From Candidatus Methylobacter favarea (GTDB lineage: Bacteria > Pseudomonadota > Gammaproteobacteria > Methylococcales > Methylomonadaceae): DNA of 64,000 nt. This document shows, one piece after another, positions 26,525-36,346 of this stretch. The DNA lies in the NCBI RefSeq assembly GCF_902806695.1, contig NZ_CADCXN010000058.1, forward strand, positions 88,159 through 152,158. The letters are read 5' to 3'. Positions within the stretch are counted from its first letter, which is position 1. Every line of letters begins with the position of its first letter. The notes beneath the pieces were generated by a model that saw only the letters and a program-made list of their open reading frames with translations, had not been told where the DNA came from and searched no databases. A program made the position numbers and the translations under genes.

Positions 26525-27085
26525 TCACTCTGCCAAGGCTAATGACGCTTGCTGTTCGCGCCATAATCCGGGTTTATCGGGCACTATTTCCATTAATTCA
26601 ATTTTGTCGCTGCCGATGCGTATAATTTTTCCGTAATTTTTTCCCATATAATTGCCAACCTGAACGCGATAGATTATTCCGTCGCTGGCTTTTACCAATC
26701 CCCACAAGTTCTGTTGCATGGCAACAGTGCCCACCATTCTGAGGCCGTCCAACGGATAATTTTCCAGATCTTCCTTGCGTCGGGAGGTATCGGGCCTTAT
26801 ACCGCTGCCCGTCGTGTTGTCGTTTTTTCCATTCTGTTCCGGCTGCTCCAGCGCTTTAAAGGGATCACGCAAACCTTCCGGTGCAAAAATAAAGGGTTCA
26901 ATAACCTTGATGGCGGGCAAAGGCTCGATCGGCTCTTTCGGTCTGGCTTTAACTTCCGAGATAAATTGATTTAAATCCGAGAAATCGTCATTACCGCAGC
27001 CGGCTAACAATGCCAAAATAACCGCATAACCTAGCCGCAACTTTTTCCCTCTGCGGCTTGAAAACAGCAGCATGAATGGTCTCAC
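26525..27085 (-). CDS. pilP: Type IV pilus assembly lipoprotein PilP
   Basis: A 186-residue lipoprotein linking the PilMNO inner-membrane platform to the PilQ secretin. Lipobox ALLAGC near residue 30, a proline-rich linker (EPIEPLPAIKVIEP), and a C-terminal beta domain with LDGLRMVGTVAM and VQVGNYMGKNYGKI, all typical. The start is GTG at 27085, overlapping the pilO stop by four bases (GTGA); an internal ATG at 27073 is the alternative. Confidence 0.95.
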   Translation of the reverse strand: MRPFMLLFSSRRGKKLRLGYAVILALLAGCGNDDFSDLNQFISEVKARPKEPIEPLPAIKVIEPFIFAPEGLRDPFKALEQPEQNGKNDNTTGSGIRPDTSRRKEDLENYPLDGLRMVGTVAMQQNLWGLVKASDGIIYRVQVGNYMGKNYGKIIRIGSDKIELMEIVPDKPGLWREQQASLALAE

Positions 27086-27714
27086 GATTTTTTCCTTTTT
27101 TTCCTGGCGGCTGCGTTCTCTGTAGCGCCATCTGAACCTTCATTGTAGGTTTTCACGGTAGCATTCATCAGCATAGCCCCGCTTTTCTCTTCGGGAGACA
27201 TGTTGACATCATGTACAGTTACAATGCGTGGCAATGAGGCGAGGCCGCTCACGAATAAACCCAGTTCCTCATATTTTCCTGTTACCTGAATGCTGATCGG
27301 CAGCTCCGAGTAGAACTCTTTAACAACCGGAGCGGCGGGTTTGAATAGTTTAAATTCCAGTCCGCTTGCCAATCCTGTCTGCGAAATATCAACCAGCAAG
27401 CTTGCAACTTCTTCTTCCGTAGGCATTTGCCGGATCATTTCCTCCAGCGAGGCTTCTATTTGCACCAGTTGATCATGATAATCCTGAAGATTTACGGCTT
27501 TCTTTTGTTTTGTCTCAAACGCGAGTTTTAATTCCTGCTCTTTCCGCTCAGAAGCTTCAAGCTCCGCTAACTGATCAAGCGTAATCAGATAAATCCCTGC
27601 GCCAGCTACTACCGTGCATATAATCAGGATTATTGCAGACTTAAGGGGTAGCGGCCACGTGCCTGCCGCGTTAATATCCCAATTAATTTCCGACAGATTC
27701 ATGCGCGCTTTCAT
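27082..27714 (-). CDS. pilO: Type IV pilus assembly protein PilO
   Basis: A 210-residue bitopic inner-membrane protein of the pilus alignment complex. Short cytoplasmic N-terminus (NLSEINWDINAAGTWP), one membrane helix (residues about 28-48), a coiled coil (LAELEASERKEQELKLAFE), then a ferredoxin-like periplasmic domain. The frame extends upstream, but the ATG at 27714 has AAGGA eight bases before it. This start overlaps pilN by 32 bases, normal for this operon. Confidence 0.94.
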   Translation of the reverse strand: MKARMNLSEINWDINAAGTWPLPLKSAIILIICTVVAGAGIYLITLDQLAELEASERKEQELKLAFETKQKKAVNLQDYHDQLVQIEASLEEMIRQMPTEEEVASLLVDISQTGLASGLEFKLFKPAAPVVKEFYSELPISIQVTGKYEELGLFVSGLASLPRIVTVHDVNMSPEEKSGAMLMNATVKTYNEGSDGATENAAARKKRKKS

Positions 27715-28273
27715 TTTCTGCTTCCTTCTCTTGCTTGCCCTGCTTGGCATGCAGGGTAAAATCACTTAACTGATCGGCGCTCGCTTGAGCCGGGGTCTGA
27801 ATGACATCCAGCGTTGGCTTTTGCAGCCAGGGGGATGCCTCTATTGCTTGCATAAAGGCGGAAACCCGCGCATTTGATTGTGATTTGCCGGTAAATGCCA
27901 GCTCCGTTCCCGTTTGAATGACTTTGGTTAGAAAAACCCCGTCCGGCGTAGTTTTTGGAATTTCATCAAACAAATGCACAATTTCCGGACGGCTTTTCTG
28001 AAGTTTTTGAAGCAGTTCTATTTTGGCCAGCAATTTACTTTTCTTTTCCTCAATGCTTTTTATTTCTACGATTTTTTTGTCCACCAGTGCTATTTCGTCC
28101 TGCAGCAGTTTGTTTCTTTGTTCCTGATACTCTTCAAGTCCTTCAATGTACATATAAACCATGCCCAAAACGGCGATAGTCATTAATACGGCTAAGCCAA
28201 TCGCATTTAGAAAAATCTGCTTTTTTTGCTTGCGTAGCTCTTCGCGCCAGGGAAGCAGATTGATTTTCGCCAT
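27683..28273 (-). CDS. pilN: Type IV pilus assembly protein PilN
   Basis: A 196-residue partner of PilO. It begins with the conserved INLLPWREELR motif that contacts PilM, followed by one membrane helix (about 22-42), a coiled coil and a periplasmic domain (PDGVFLTKV). The start overlaps the pilM stop by one base (TGATG). Confidence 0.95.
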   Translation of the reverse strand: MAKINLLPWREELRKQKKQIFLNAIGLAVLMTIAVLGMVYMYIEGLEEYQEQRNKLLQDEIALVDKKIVEIKSIEEKKSKLLAKIELLQKLQKSRPEIVHLFDEIPKTTPDGVFLTKVIQTGTELAFTGKSQSNARVSAFMQAIEASPWLQKPTLDVIQTPAQASADQLSDFTLHAKQGKQEKEAENESAHESVGN

Positions 28274-29334
28274 CAGTCAAAACTCCTTAAAGCCAAGCCG
28301 CAGGCAATCATCATGCCCGGTGCGTCATTGCTCAGCGCTTGAGGCTTGACTTTATTGGACAAGGCCATATTTACAAAGGGATTAGCTACATAAACGGGGA
28401 CTCCCACGCTTTGTTGAACCAGTTTCTCGATACCCGGTATCGAGGCGCAACCGCCCGCCAGAACGACGCTGTCAATACTTCTATTTGCGCTCGATGATAC
28501 AAAAAACTGTAATGAGCGTTGAATTTGTTGCACCATTGCCTTTTTAAAGGGGTCAAGCACATCAGAGCTATAATTATCCGGTAATCCGCCATGTCTTTTT
28601 GCCAGGCCAGCCTCTTCATAAGAGAGTCCGTACCGGCGCTGAATTTCTTCAGTCAACTGTTTACCGCCAAAGCCCTGCTCTCGGCTATAGATTGTCCGGA
28701 AATCATATAAAACATTCAGAGTTGCTATGGTTGCCCCTATATCTGCAATGGCAATAGTCTGGCCTTCCAGGGAATCCGGCAATTGAGCCGCCAGTAATGT
28801 GAAGGCATTTTCCATGGCGAATGCTTCTACATCCACAATCCGGGCCTTTAACCCGGCTATTGTTAAAGCTTCAACCCTGTCATCAACATTTTCTTTTCTG
28901 GAGGCTGCCAGCAGAACATCAACCATTTCAGCATTGGTTTCATTAGTGCGCTGTACTTCAAAATCAAAATTAACTTCATCAAGCGAATAAGGCACATATT
29001 GATCTGCTTCGACCAGGATTTGTTCTTCCATTTCATCCTCGGTTAAATTAGCAGGCATCTTTATAATTTTGGTCATGACGGCTGATCCGGCTACGGCCAC
29101 CGAAGCTTGTTTTTGCTTTGATCCGGATTGTTTCAGTGCAACTTTAATTGTCTCAGCTATGACATTGACATTGGCAATCCTCTTATCTATAACGGCATCT
29201 TGAGGCAAAGGCGCTACGGCATAACTTTCAACTCGATAACGTGCGCCCGCCCTGCTTAATTCCAGTAATTTTACCGCTGCCGTACTGATATCAATGCCGA
29301 GAACTATATTCTGATTTTTATTAAACCAGCTCAC
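28273..29334 (-). CDS. pilM: Type IV pilus assembly ATPase-fold protein PilM
   Basis: A 353-residue cytoplasmic actin-like protein that binds the N-terminus of PilN. Actin/FtsA-fold motifs: VLGIDISTAAVKLLEL, the adenosine/phosphate segments IADIGATIATLNV and LAGGCASIPG. First gene of pilMNOPQ, divergent from mrcA as in many pseudomonads and relatives. The divergent region, 29335-29597, is AT-rich and must hold the operon promoter. Confidence 0.96.
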   Translation of the reverse strand: MSWFNKNQNIVLGIDISTAAVKLLELSRAGARYRVESYAVAPLPQDAVIDKRIANVNVIAETIKVALKQSGSKQKQASVAVAGSAVMTKIIKMPANLTEDEMEEQILVEADQYVPYSLDEVNFDFEVQRTNETNAEMVDVLLAASRKENVDDRVEALTIAGLKARIVDVEAFAMENAFTLLAAQLPDSLEGQTIAIADIGATIATLNVLYDFRTIYSREQGFGGKQLTEEIQRRYGLSYEEAGLAKRHGGLPDNYSSDVLDPFKKAMVQQIQRSLQFFVSSSANRSIDSVVLAGGCASIPGIEKLVQQSVGVPVYVANPFVNMALSNKVKPQALSNDAPGMMIACGLALRSFD

Positions 29335-29597
29335 GGAATACCTTTAAAAGTTTGCTCATTAATTTATATCCAGGGGCGATGTCTGTGGTTGGAATCGTTA
29401 AAGTCGAACTTATCAAGTTAAAAAAGTATAGTTATGTTTTTTAATTTGACGCTGAAAATTATTAAATTTATTTGTTTGCAGCGTTGGTCTATACTCCACA
29501 ACCCAGCTTATTTCTATCGGTATTAAACTGACAAAGCGCTTGTTTATTCTTGAATTACGGTTTTGGTCTTTTCCGTATAATCTTCGGAGAATTACTT

Positions 29598-31934
29598 GTG
29601 GCTGAAAAAGGACTACTCAAACGACTTTTAAAATGGATGGCTATTTTTTTTATACTGATCAGCACGGGCGTACTGATCAGCAGTTACGTTTTATATACTC
29701 ATCTGATAGCTGATCTGCCCGATATTAATAGCCTGCGTAATGTTAAATACCAGATTCCTCTAAGTGTTTACAGCAGGGACAATCTTCTGATTGCACAGTT
29801 TGGAGAGAAGAAACGCATACCGGTCGCTATAGAAGATGTCCCTCATCAACTTGTGCAGGCATTCCTTGCTGCGGAAGATGGCAGGTTTTTTGAACACCCT
29901 GGCGTTAATTATAAAGGTCTGCTTCGAGCCGGCGTTCAATTGGCTGTGTCGGGCAAAAAAAAACAGGGCGGGAGCACCATCACTATGCAGGTAGCTCGCA
30001 ATTTCCTGCTAACTAACGAAAAAACCTATACGCGTAAAATAAAAGAAATCATCCTGGCTTTAAGAATAGAAGCCGAATACTCCAAAGATAAAATTCTTGA
30101 GCTTTATTTTAATCAGATTTATATGGGCCATAGAGCCTACGGCATAGCCGCAGCAGCGCAGACTTATTACGGCAAATCCCTGCATGACCTGACCCTGGCC
30201 GAATGCGCCATGATTGCCGGCTTGCCTAAAGCACCGTCGGCCTATAATCCGATTACCAATGAGACGCGAGCCATTCAACGACGTAATTATGTGCTGCACC
30301 GAATGCTTGAGCTTAACTACATAAAAAAGGATGATTATGACGCCGCGCTCAAGCAATCTTCTACAGCTAAACTACACTATCAACTTCCTGAATTTTCCGC
30401 CCCTTATGCGGCGGAAATGGCAAGGCAAACACTTTACGATCAATACGGCGAACAGGTATACACTTCAGGATTCAAAGTCTATACAACGATAAGCCGAGTG
30501 CTGCAAACAGCGGCGGATCAGGCGCTTAGAAATACTTTACATGCTTACGACGAGCGTCATGGCTACCGCTCAAGTGCTGATTCCAACTCTGGCCAGGCTA
30601 CTGAATTTATGGCTATTCCCATTATTGGCGATACCTTGCCCGCCTATGTGTTAAGCCTGACCGATAGCAGCGCCACTGCCCGGCTTCAGAATAAAGCCGT
30701 CATTAAAATACCGTGGGAAAATATTAAATGGAATGGCAAATCCGTTGATAAGATTATGAAAATTGGTTCTGTCATTCGTGTTCGTCAATTAAAAAACAAG
30801 ACATGGGCTTTAACTCAGGTTCCTGAAGCTGAAGGGGCGTTTGTTTCCCTAAATCCCGCCAATGGGGCGATTTTAGCCTTGACCGGCGGCTTTGATTTTT
30901 TACGCAATAAATACAACCGCGCAACGCAGGCAAAAAGACAGCCGGGCTCAGGTTTCAAACCCATTATTTATACCACGGCCTTAGAAGAAGGCTACACTGC
31001 TGCCAGTGTAATTAATGACGCTCCCTTGATCATTGACGATGCCAGCCAGCAGGAAAATGAGTGGCGCCCTGAAAATTACAACCGGAAATTTCTTGGGCCG
31101 ACAAGTCTCAGATCAGCTTTGACGCATTCTCGAAATATCATCTCCATACGCTTATTAAAGGAAATAGGTGTCGATAAAGCCATCTCAACCGGGCTGCGCT
31201 TTGGCTTTACTCAGGAACAATTACCCAAAAGCCTGTCTTTAGCATTAGGCAGCGGCTATGCCTCGCCGCTACAAATGGCAAGGGTTTACGCTACCTTCGC
31301 CAACGGCGGATTTCTCGTTAATCCTTATTTTATCGAGCGTATTGAATCCAGCGAGGGCAACTTAATTTATCAGGCCAAACCCAGGCTTGCCTGCCGTTTA
31401 TGCGACAGCAGCAAGGAGGCAATGAATCGTTATGCCCCGAGAATTATTTCGCCAGCGATTAATTTTCTTATGAATTCCTTATTAAGGGATGTCGTGCAAC
31501 ATGGCACAGCAACGGCTGCGCAGGTATTAAATCGACAGGATATAGCGGGTAAAACAGGTACGACAAATGATCAAAGAGATGCCTGGTTTAATGGCTATAC
31601 GCCTTCAATTGTGGCAACTGCCTGGGTTGGATTTGACAATTTCGCGCCTCTTGGCGTTCTTGAGACCGGAGGAAAGGCGGCATTGCCAATGTGGATAGAG
31701 TTTATGCAGACGGCTTTAAAAAATATACCGGAAGCTCCATTTGAAATGCCTGGCGGTATAGTTAAAGCCTTTATTAATCCTCAAACGGGTCTTTTAGCAC
31801 CCGCTGAAAGTAAAGCGGGTATGTGGGAGTTTTTTCAGGCTGAACATGTACCCACCCGCTTCTCTTCTCCTTTCGATGAGTCCACAGTAGATGAGGATGA
31901 GGTTACTGCAAAACCGGTTGAAGCGCTGTTTTAG
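29598..31934 (+). CDS. mrcA: Penicillin-binding protein 1A (bifunctional glycosyltransferase/transpeptidase)
   Basis: A 778-residue class A peptidoglycan synthase anchored by one N-terminal helix. The GT51 glycosyltransferase domain has AAEDGRFFEHPGVN and GGSTITMQVARN. An OB-like linker follows, then the transpeptidase with the catalytic serine in QPGSGFKP, SRN, and GKTGTTND. GGAGA lies about eight bases before a GTG at 29598, so I prefer this to the TTG at 29550 that opens the frame. Divergent from pilMNOPQ, a conserved neighbourhood. Confidence 0.95.
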   Translation: MAEKGLLKRLLKWMAIFFILISTGVLISSYVLYTHLIADLPDINSLRNVKYQIPLSVYSRDNLLIAQFGEKKRIPVAIEDVPHQLVQAFLAAEDGRFFEHPGVNYKGLLRAGVQLAVSGKKKQGGSTITMQVARNFLLTNEKTYTRKIKEIILALRIEAEYSKDKILELYFNQIYMGHRAYGIAAAAQTYYGKSLHDLTLAECAMIAGLPKAPSAYNPITNETRAIQRRNYVLHRMLELNYIKKDDYDAALKQSSTAKLHYQLPEFSAPYAAEMARQTLYDQYGEQVYTSGFKVYTTISRVLQTAADQALRNTLHAYDERHGYRSSADSNSGQATEFMAIPIIGDTLPAYVLSLTDSSATARLQNKAVIKIPWENIKWNGKSVDKIMKIGSVIRVRQLKNKTWALTQVPEAEGAFVSLNPANGAILALTGGFDFLRNKYNRATQAKRQPGSGFKPIIYTTALEEGYTAASVINDAPLIIDDASQQENEWRPENYNRKFLGPTSLRSALTHSRNIISIRLLKEIGVDKAISTGLRFGFTQEQLPKSLSLALGSGYASPLQMARVYATFANGGFLVNPYFIERIESSEGNLIYQAKPRLACRLCDSSKEAMNRYAPRIISPAINFLMNSLLRDVVQHGTATAAQVLNRQDIAGKTGTTNDQRDAWFNGYTPSIVATAWVGFDNFAPLGVLETGGKAALPMWIEFMQTALKNIPEAPFEMPGGIVKAFINPQTGLLAPAESKAGMWEFFQAEHVPTRFSSPFDESTVDEDEVTAKPVEALF

Positions 31935-32093
31935 AGATTGCCGAAAAATACAAGCTTGTCCAAAGACAATTCAACAGTTGCTTGTTATTTATCTTCGGCT
32001 TGCACGATTAGTCGCCTGGAATAACAGCTTTATTTAAGCTGAAGAGCGCAACCTGTTGCAGATAACGGCTCTTCGCGCAAAAACCTGACAAAT

Positions 32094-32294
32094 TTATTTG
32101 CCGTATTTTTTACGGAACTTATCAACCCGGCCTGCTGTGTCAACTACCCGCTGCTTACCTGTATAAAAAGGATGGCAGGACGAACACACCTCAATCTGCA
32201 AATCCTTACCTAATACAGAACCGGTCACAAAGGAATTACCGCAACCGCATGTCACAGTAATCTGTTTATATTGAGGATGAATTTCTGGCTTCAT
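32094..32294 (-). CDS. rpmE: 50S ribosomal protein L31
   Basis: A 66-residue L31 of the zinc-binding (C+) type, with cysteines in TCGCGNSF and [14 protein letters not shown] and the family ending VDKFRKKYG. It converges with mrcA. In the 159-base gap between them, GAAGAGC (32041) and GCTCTTC (to 32074) flank a small inner hairpin; lacking a clear T-run, it is at best a weak terminator. Confidence 0.96.
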   Translation of the reverse strand: MKPEIHPQYKQITVTCGCGNSFVTGSVLGKDLQIEVCSSCHPFYTGKQRVVDTAGRVDKFRKKYGK

Positions 32295-32836
32295 ATCACT
32301 TCCACATTACCCTTGAGCGGGCTACCTGCTATTAAAGAACTGCATATGATACTTTCGCTATAAAAAAACCGCAACACTTCTTATATTTATACGCATTATT
32401 ATTTTCCATGCAAACAGCATGCGCTCGATCGGCTGCATGTAAAGGTTTTTTCATCTGGATGCAGATGCTTATGGCCATTTGCGCGTGTGCTTGCGGGCTC
32501 AAAATATTTTTTATAAGGCTCCATTCTCAATCAGTTAGCTCGCTTTCGTAGGCTTTTTTAACTTTTAATAAAAAATACCTGTTTTTTTAGAAGTTGTTTT
32601 GCAAGACAGCTTCTCAATATCTAGAGACTTCCAACAGACGCCGATCCGGCGACTTCTGGACATTTCTACCCAGAGCGATTATCCGAATTGCCATAATTCA
32701 ATCTGCACCCGCAAAATATCCACGAGCCTGCAAGTAAGGTCAATCTTACCAAGTGAACAATCGGCCTGGTTAGAAAGTACCGCGATGAGCTGAGCGAAGA
32801 GCCGCCAGTCGAGCTAATAAAGAACCGGCTTACATC
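32295..32836. other. Non-coding or decayed stretch before the integrase remnant
   Basis: About 540 bases carrying the rpmE promoter (not located). Further right, DNA has no convincing frame. From about 32770 the plus strand reads YRDELSEEPPVELIKNRL in one frame, which may be a frame-shifted N-terminal piece of the integrase that follows. Confidence 0.4.
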
Positions 32837-33483
32837 AAGCGGATTTTCAGTTGGGCATATGAGTATGAAATGATCAAAACCAACCCAGCCACTGACGTTA
32901 AAAAGGGGTTAGTTAAAGCGCGCCAACATTATGCCGAGGACGAAGACTACCAAATCATGTTAAAAATTGCGGCTGCTTCACCTTAAGTATGCACCCCCTG
33001 CCTCGAAAGCGATCATCTAGGCCGCATGCGTTATAAGAAATGTTAGATATGCCGGCTCCCGGTGGACCGCCCATTGGGTTACTAATAATGCGGCGCAAAG
33101 GTTTACGGGGTAACATTATCGCGTGGAACGACCGACTAAAGGCCGCCGGCAAACTGCGGGAACAATCCCAATCAGATAATGAACAGGCGCAGACAACCAC
33201 ATCCGTTCAGAGCGGAGAACCATTTTTGATTACCTCAGAACGAACCCGCGATGGCATCCAGTTATCGAGTTTGAAAACGGCCCTCGGTAGAATTACGACC
33301 ACAGCGCAAGCGGAAGCAGATCAATTAGATATTCAGTGAACGCGCTTCACTTGCCACGATTTAAAACCCCAAGCTGTGAGTGATGTAACCGGCAATAAAC
33401 AGGACGCGAGCGGACATAGAAACGCATCGATGTTAAATATTTATGACGTGAGATTAAAGACTGTCGAACCCTCTGGCGAGTAA
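32837..33483 (+). pseudogene. Decayed tyrosine-recombinase (phage-type integrase) gene
   Basis: Three reading-frame pieces line up with a phage-type integrase. From 32837: RIFSWAYEYEMIKTNPATDV, the core-binding/SAM-like region, ending at a TAA at 32984. From about 33040, in another frame: a mid-catalytic region ending at an in-frame TGA at 33337. After that stop, in the same frame: RFTCHDLKPQAVSDV (the His-x-x-Arg box, with Lys replacing Arg) and SGHRNASMLNIYDV (the region of the catalytic His and Tyr), ending at 33481. The gene therefore has at least one frameshift, one premature stop and a lost box-II arginine. It ends 72 bases from the 3' end of tRNA-His, the usual spot for an island integrase. 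Confidence 0.75.
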
Positions 33484-33484
33484 A

Positions 33485-33511
33485 CTGGTTTGTTACCAGC
33501 TTTGTTACCAG
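33485..33511. repeat. Short tandem repeat between integrase remnant and tRNA-His
   Basis: TTTGTTACCAG occurs twice with a 12-base period (33489 and 33501); CTGGT/ACCAG also forms a small hairpin. The position suggests recombinase arm-binding sites of the lost element, but this is inference. Confidence 0.45.
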
Positions 33512-33555
33512 GGATTATTTTTAGCAGTAACTTTAGCATAAGTTGCTGATTTTAA

Positions 33556-33631
33556 TGGGGTGAACGACGGGGCTCGAACCCGCGACAACCGGAATCACAA
33601 TCCGGGACTCTACCAACTGAGCTACGCTCAC
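33556..33631 (-). tRNA. tRNA-His (GUG)
   Basis: Minus-strand cloverleaf with acceptor GTGAGCG/CGTTCAC, anticodon loop TTGTGAT (anticodon GTG), T-loop GGTTCGAGCC, and discriminator C followed by an encoded CCA (33558-33556). The extra G at position -1 typical of tRNA-His is at 33632. Last of three tandem tRNAs. Confidence 0.95.
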
Positions 33632-33653
33632 CATAGTATGGGATATTTAGAAA

Positions 33654-33730
33654 TGGCGCGCTTGGCAGGACTCGAACCTGCGACCCCCGGCTTAGAAGGC
33701 CGGTGCTCTATCCGGTTGAGCTACAAGCGC
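33654..33730 (-). tRNA. tRNA-Arg (UCU)
   Basis: Minus-strand cloverleaf with acceptor GCGCTTG/CAAGCGC, anticodon loop CTTCTAA (anticodon TCT), T-arm GCAGGTTCGAGTCCTGC and encoded CCA. Middle gene of the tRNA operon. Confidence 0.95.
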
Positions 33731-33733
33731 TTA

Positions 33734-33810
33734 TGGTCGGGGTAGAGGGATTCGAACCCCCGACATCCTGCTCCCAAAGCAGGCGCGCTACCAAACTGCG
33801 CTATACCCCG
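33734..33810 (-). tRNA. tRNA-Pro (UGG)
   Basis: Minus-strand cloverleaf with acceptor CGGGGTA/TACCCCG, anticodon loop TTTGGGA (anticodon TGG), T-arm GGGGGTTCGAATCCCTC and encoded CCA. First gene of the operon; only three bases separate it from tRNA-Arg. Confidence 0.95.
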
Positions 33811-33868
33811 ACAAGCTTCTTTTTAATGGCTTGTTTATACCTCTTCAACCATGTTGGAAGAGCTCAAT

Positions 33869-33897
33869 ATAATAGCGGCGCATCCTGTTAACGTCAA
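33869..33897 (-). promoter_or_regulatory. Sigma-70 promoter of the tRNA-Pro/Arg/His operon
   Basis: On the minus strand TTGACG (33897-33892) and TATTAT (33874-33869) are separated by exactly 17 bases, about 60 bases before the first tRNA. Close match to both consensus boxes in the right place for a strong stable-RNA promoter. Confidence 0.75.
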
Positions 33898-34018
33898 TTG
33901 TTTTTTATGGCTACGATGATTTTAACCAAATCAACACAGCAGCTATGGGTTTTTAAGAAATTTATGACTCGAACTTACTGCCGGCAGCAAGTGTTTAGCT
34001 TAGCCAGAGCGCTGGTAA

Positions 34019-34648
34019 TTACAGTTTGGCCTTAACAATCTTATAAACTTCTTCTACGCCTTTATCCACTCCCTTCAAAATTGCTTCCAGTTCAGCCAGT
34101 TTTGCATCGGCGAATGCCCGATCTTTGAGAGCCGCCGCATTCGTATAAACATTTAGCGCTGCACTTTTCAACCCGCCATAGCCCGCCAATACCGCCACAC
34201 CGGCATCGCTGACAACGCCGGAGTTGCCTTTATCGGCGGCAATTCGGCTTAATGCAATCGCTTCAGCACAGGCGCGGGCACAATTTAGAGGCACCTCTGT
34301 CGCTTCTTTTAATACTGATTGGATTGCCTCGCTACGCGCCGTCTTTTCTTCATCTGTGGTCTTCGGCAAGCTGTAGGTAGCCATTAAGCGGTTAAATACA
34401 TCGACATCGGCTTTTATCATATCGGTCAGTGTTTTTCGCAGCGCTTCTGATTTTTGCAGCAAGGTCTGCATTTCGGCTTCGACCTCTGCGTACCTGGGTT
34501 TACCAATAGTCAAATTACACATCATACTGGTTAACGCAGCCGATTGCGCGCCCATGAGCGCCGCTACGCTACCCCCGCCCGGCGTAGCATTTTTACTGGC
34601 TAATTCATCAAGAAATATCTGAATTGACTGGTCTTTTATTTCATTCAT
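34019..34648 (-). CDS. fchA: Methenyltetrahydrofolate cyclohydrolase FchA (FTCD_C family)
   Basis: A 209-residue soluble enzyme of the formiminotransferase-cyclodeaminase C-terminal family. The hallmark ATPGGGSVAALMGAQSAAL is near residue 21, with NSGVVSDAGVAVLAGYGGL near 160. In methylotrophs the stand-alone form, FchA, interconverts methenyl- and formyl-tetrahydrofolate in C1 assimilation. That role fits xoxF nearby, but it is inference; cyclodeaminase activity is the alternative. mtdA, its usual partner, is not beside it. The neighbours are the tRNA operon and cysS. Confidence 0.85.
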   Translation of the reverse strand: MNEIKDQSIQIFLDELASKNATPGGGSVAALMGAQSAALTSMMCNLTIGKPRYAEVEAEMQTLLQKSEALRKTLTDMIKADVDVFNRLMATYSLPKTTDEEKTARSEAIQSVLKEATEVPLNCARACAEAIALSRIAADKGNSGVVSDAGVAVLAGYGGLKSAALNVYTNAAALKDRAFADAKLAELEAILKGVDKGVEEVYKIVKAKL

Positions 34649-34741
34649 GGCGCCACTTCGCTGTTATTAATATTCACTACGATTGCCGGGGTTCGCTGCG
34701 CTAATCCCGCCTATACACTCTTGCTATCTAGACAGGTTAAG

Positions 34742-36178
34742 CTATTCTCGTCGCCAACGGGTAGTGCGGTTGGGGGTATCTTCCAGAATCACGCCTTGTT
34801 CTTTGAGCTCATTGCGGATTTGATCTGCTAAAGCCCAGTTTTTAGCTTTTTTGGCATCTAAACGGGCTTGGATTTTCTGCTCAATACTTTCTTCAGAGAC
34901 ATAACTTACTGTCACTGCAGGACTAAAAAACGTATTGCTGTTAGTAAATAGGCTTAGCTCAATCGTTTGTTTCAGCCAGGCATCCGGCTCAGACTGCAAT
35001 ATTCCTAACAAACCGCCTAAAAATTTAAGGCTGGACGCCAATTCCCTGGCTTTTGCCGTCTTATTTTCCTTGGCTTTATTCAGCTCCCTGGCCAAATCGA
35101 ATAATACTGACAGTGCGACTGGCGTATTAAAATCGTCATCCATCGCCTGTTTAAAACGGGTTTTATAGCCAGTTTCAATAGATGCTTCTTCAATTTTATC
35201 AAAACCTCGCAAAGCCAGGTAAAAGCGATCCAAAGCGACTTTTGCATCATTCAGCTGTTCGTCCGAATAATTCAACGGACTGCGGTAATGGCTGGAAAGA
35301 ATAAAAAAACGTATTATTTCAGGCTTATACTGCTTCAATACTTCGCGCACGGTAAAAAAATTACCGAGCGACTTGGACATTTTCTCATCATCAACGCGCA
35401 CAAAACCGTTGTGCATCCAGATATTAACAAATTTCTCGCCGGTTGCGCCTTCGGACTGGGCGATTTCATTTTCATGATGCGGAAACTGTAAATCCATGCC
35501 GCCGCCATGAATATCAAAATGATTACCGAGGCAGGAGGTAGACATGGCCGAACATTCAATATGCCAGCCAGGACGCCCCAAGCCCCAAGGCGATTCCCAT
35601 GCCGGTTCATCGGCTTTTGCCATTTTCCATAAAACAAAATCCAGCGGATTGCGCTTGGCCTGATCAATATCTACTCGCTCACCGGCCTGTAAATCGTCCG
35701 GATTTTTGCCCGATAATTGACCGTAATTTTTGAATTTGTCTACCGCATAAAACACATCGCCATTATTGCCCACATAAGCAAGGTCTTGGGCTATCAAAGC
35801 TGCAATCATGGCAATAATCTCAGCAATAGATTGCGTGGCTCTCGGTTCGATATCAGGCGGCAGCACGGAAAGCGCCCGTTCATCTTCATGCATGGCGTCA
35901 ATAAACCGCCCGGTCAATTTACGAAAATCTTCGCCGTTTTCATGAGCGCGCTGAATGATTTTGTCATCAATATCGGTAATATTGCGCACATAGGTCAGCT
36001 TATAACCTGAATAGCGTAAATAACGCGCTACCGTATCAAATACCACCATGACCCGCGCATGACCGATATGGCAGTGATCATAAACCGTCATGCCGCATAC
36101 ATACATACCGATTTTGCCCGGTTCACGCGGCTGAAACAGGTCTTTTTTTCGGGTCAGGGTATTGTATATTTTCAGCAT
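34742..36178 (-). CDS. cysS: Cysteinyl-tRNA synthetase
   Basis: A 478-residue class I aminoacyl-tRNA synthetase charging tRNA-Cys. The HIGH motif ([11 protein letters not shown]) and [10 protein letters not shown] are present, as are zinc ligands in [16 protein letters not shown] and [12 protein letters not shown]. Length is close to the E. coli enzyme (461). It shares a 168-base divergent gap with the cyclophilin gene, as cysS and ppi genes often do in gammaproteobacteria. Confidence 0.97.
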   Translation of the reverse strand: MLKIYNTLTRKKDLFQPREPGKIGMYVCGMTVYDHCHIGHARVMVVFDTVARYLRYSGYKLTYVRNITDIDDKIIQRAHENGEDFRKLTGRFIDAMHEDERALSVLPPDIEPRATQSIAEIIAMIAALIAQDLAYVGNNGDVFYAVDKFKNYGQLSGKNPDDLQAGERVDIDQAKRNPLDFVLWKMAKADEPAWESPWGLGRPGWHIECSAMSTSCLGNHFDIHGGGMDLQFPHHENEIAQSEGATGEKFVNIWMHNGFVRVDDEKMSKSLGNFFTVREVLKQYKPEIIRFFILSSHYRSPLNYSDEQLNDAKVALDRFYLALRGFDKIEEASIETGYKTRFKQAMDDDFNTPVALSVLFDLARELNKAKENKTAKARELASSLKFLGGLLGILQSEPDAWLKQTIELSLFTNSNTFFSPAVTVSYVSEESIEQKIQARLDAKKAKNWALADQIRNELKEQGVILEDTPNRTTRWRRE

Positions 36179-36346
36179 GGATTTTTACAATAAAAGCAAC
36201 TGGACACACAGTTCATAATAGCAAGCGGATTACCTGGACGATAAATTTTAGTAATAGAACTAAACAATTTATCAAGATTAATGCTTCTCTTTCAAGATAA
36301 AAACACCTAGAATTTATTTTTTGCATTACCTAGATAAGGATAATCA

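Noticed and set aside
32599..32793. 64-codon plus-strand frame before the integrase remnant
   Set aside because: No ribosome site or recognisable motif; it lies in decayed DNA.
33560..33891. Two small frames overlapping the tRNA genes
   Set aside because: They are translations of tRNA sequence (for example GLEPATPG-type peptides, a well-known false call).
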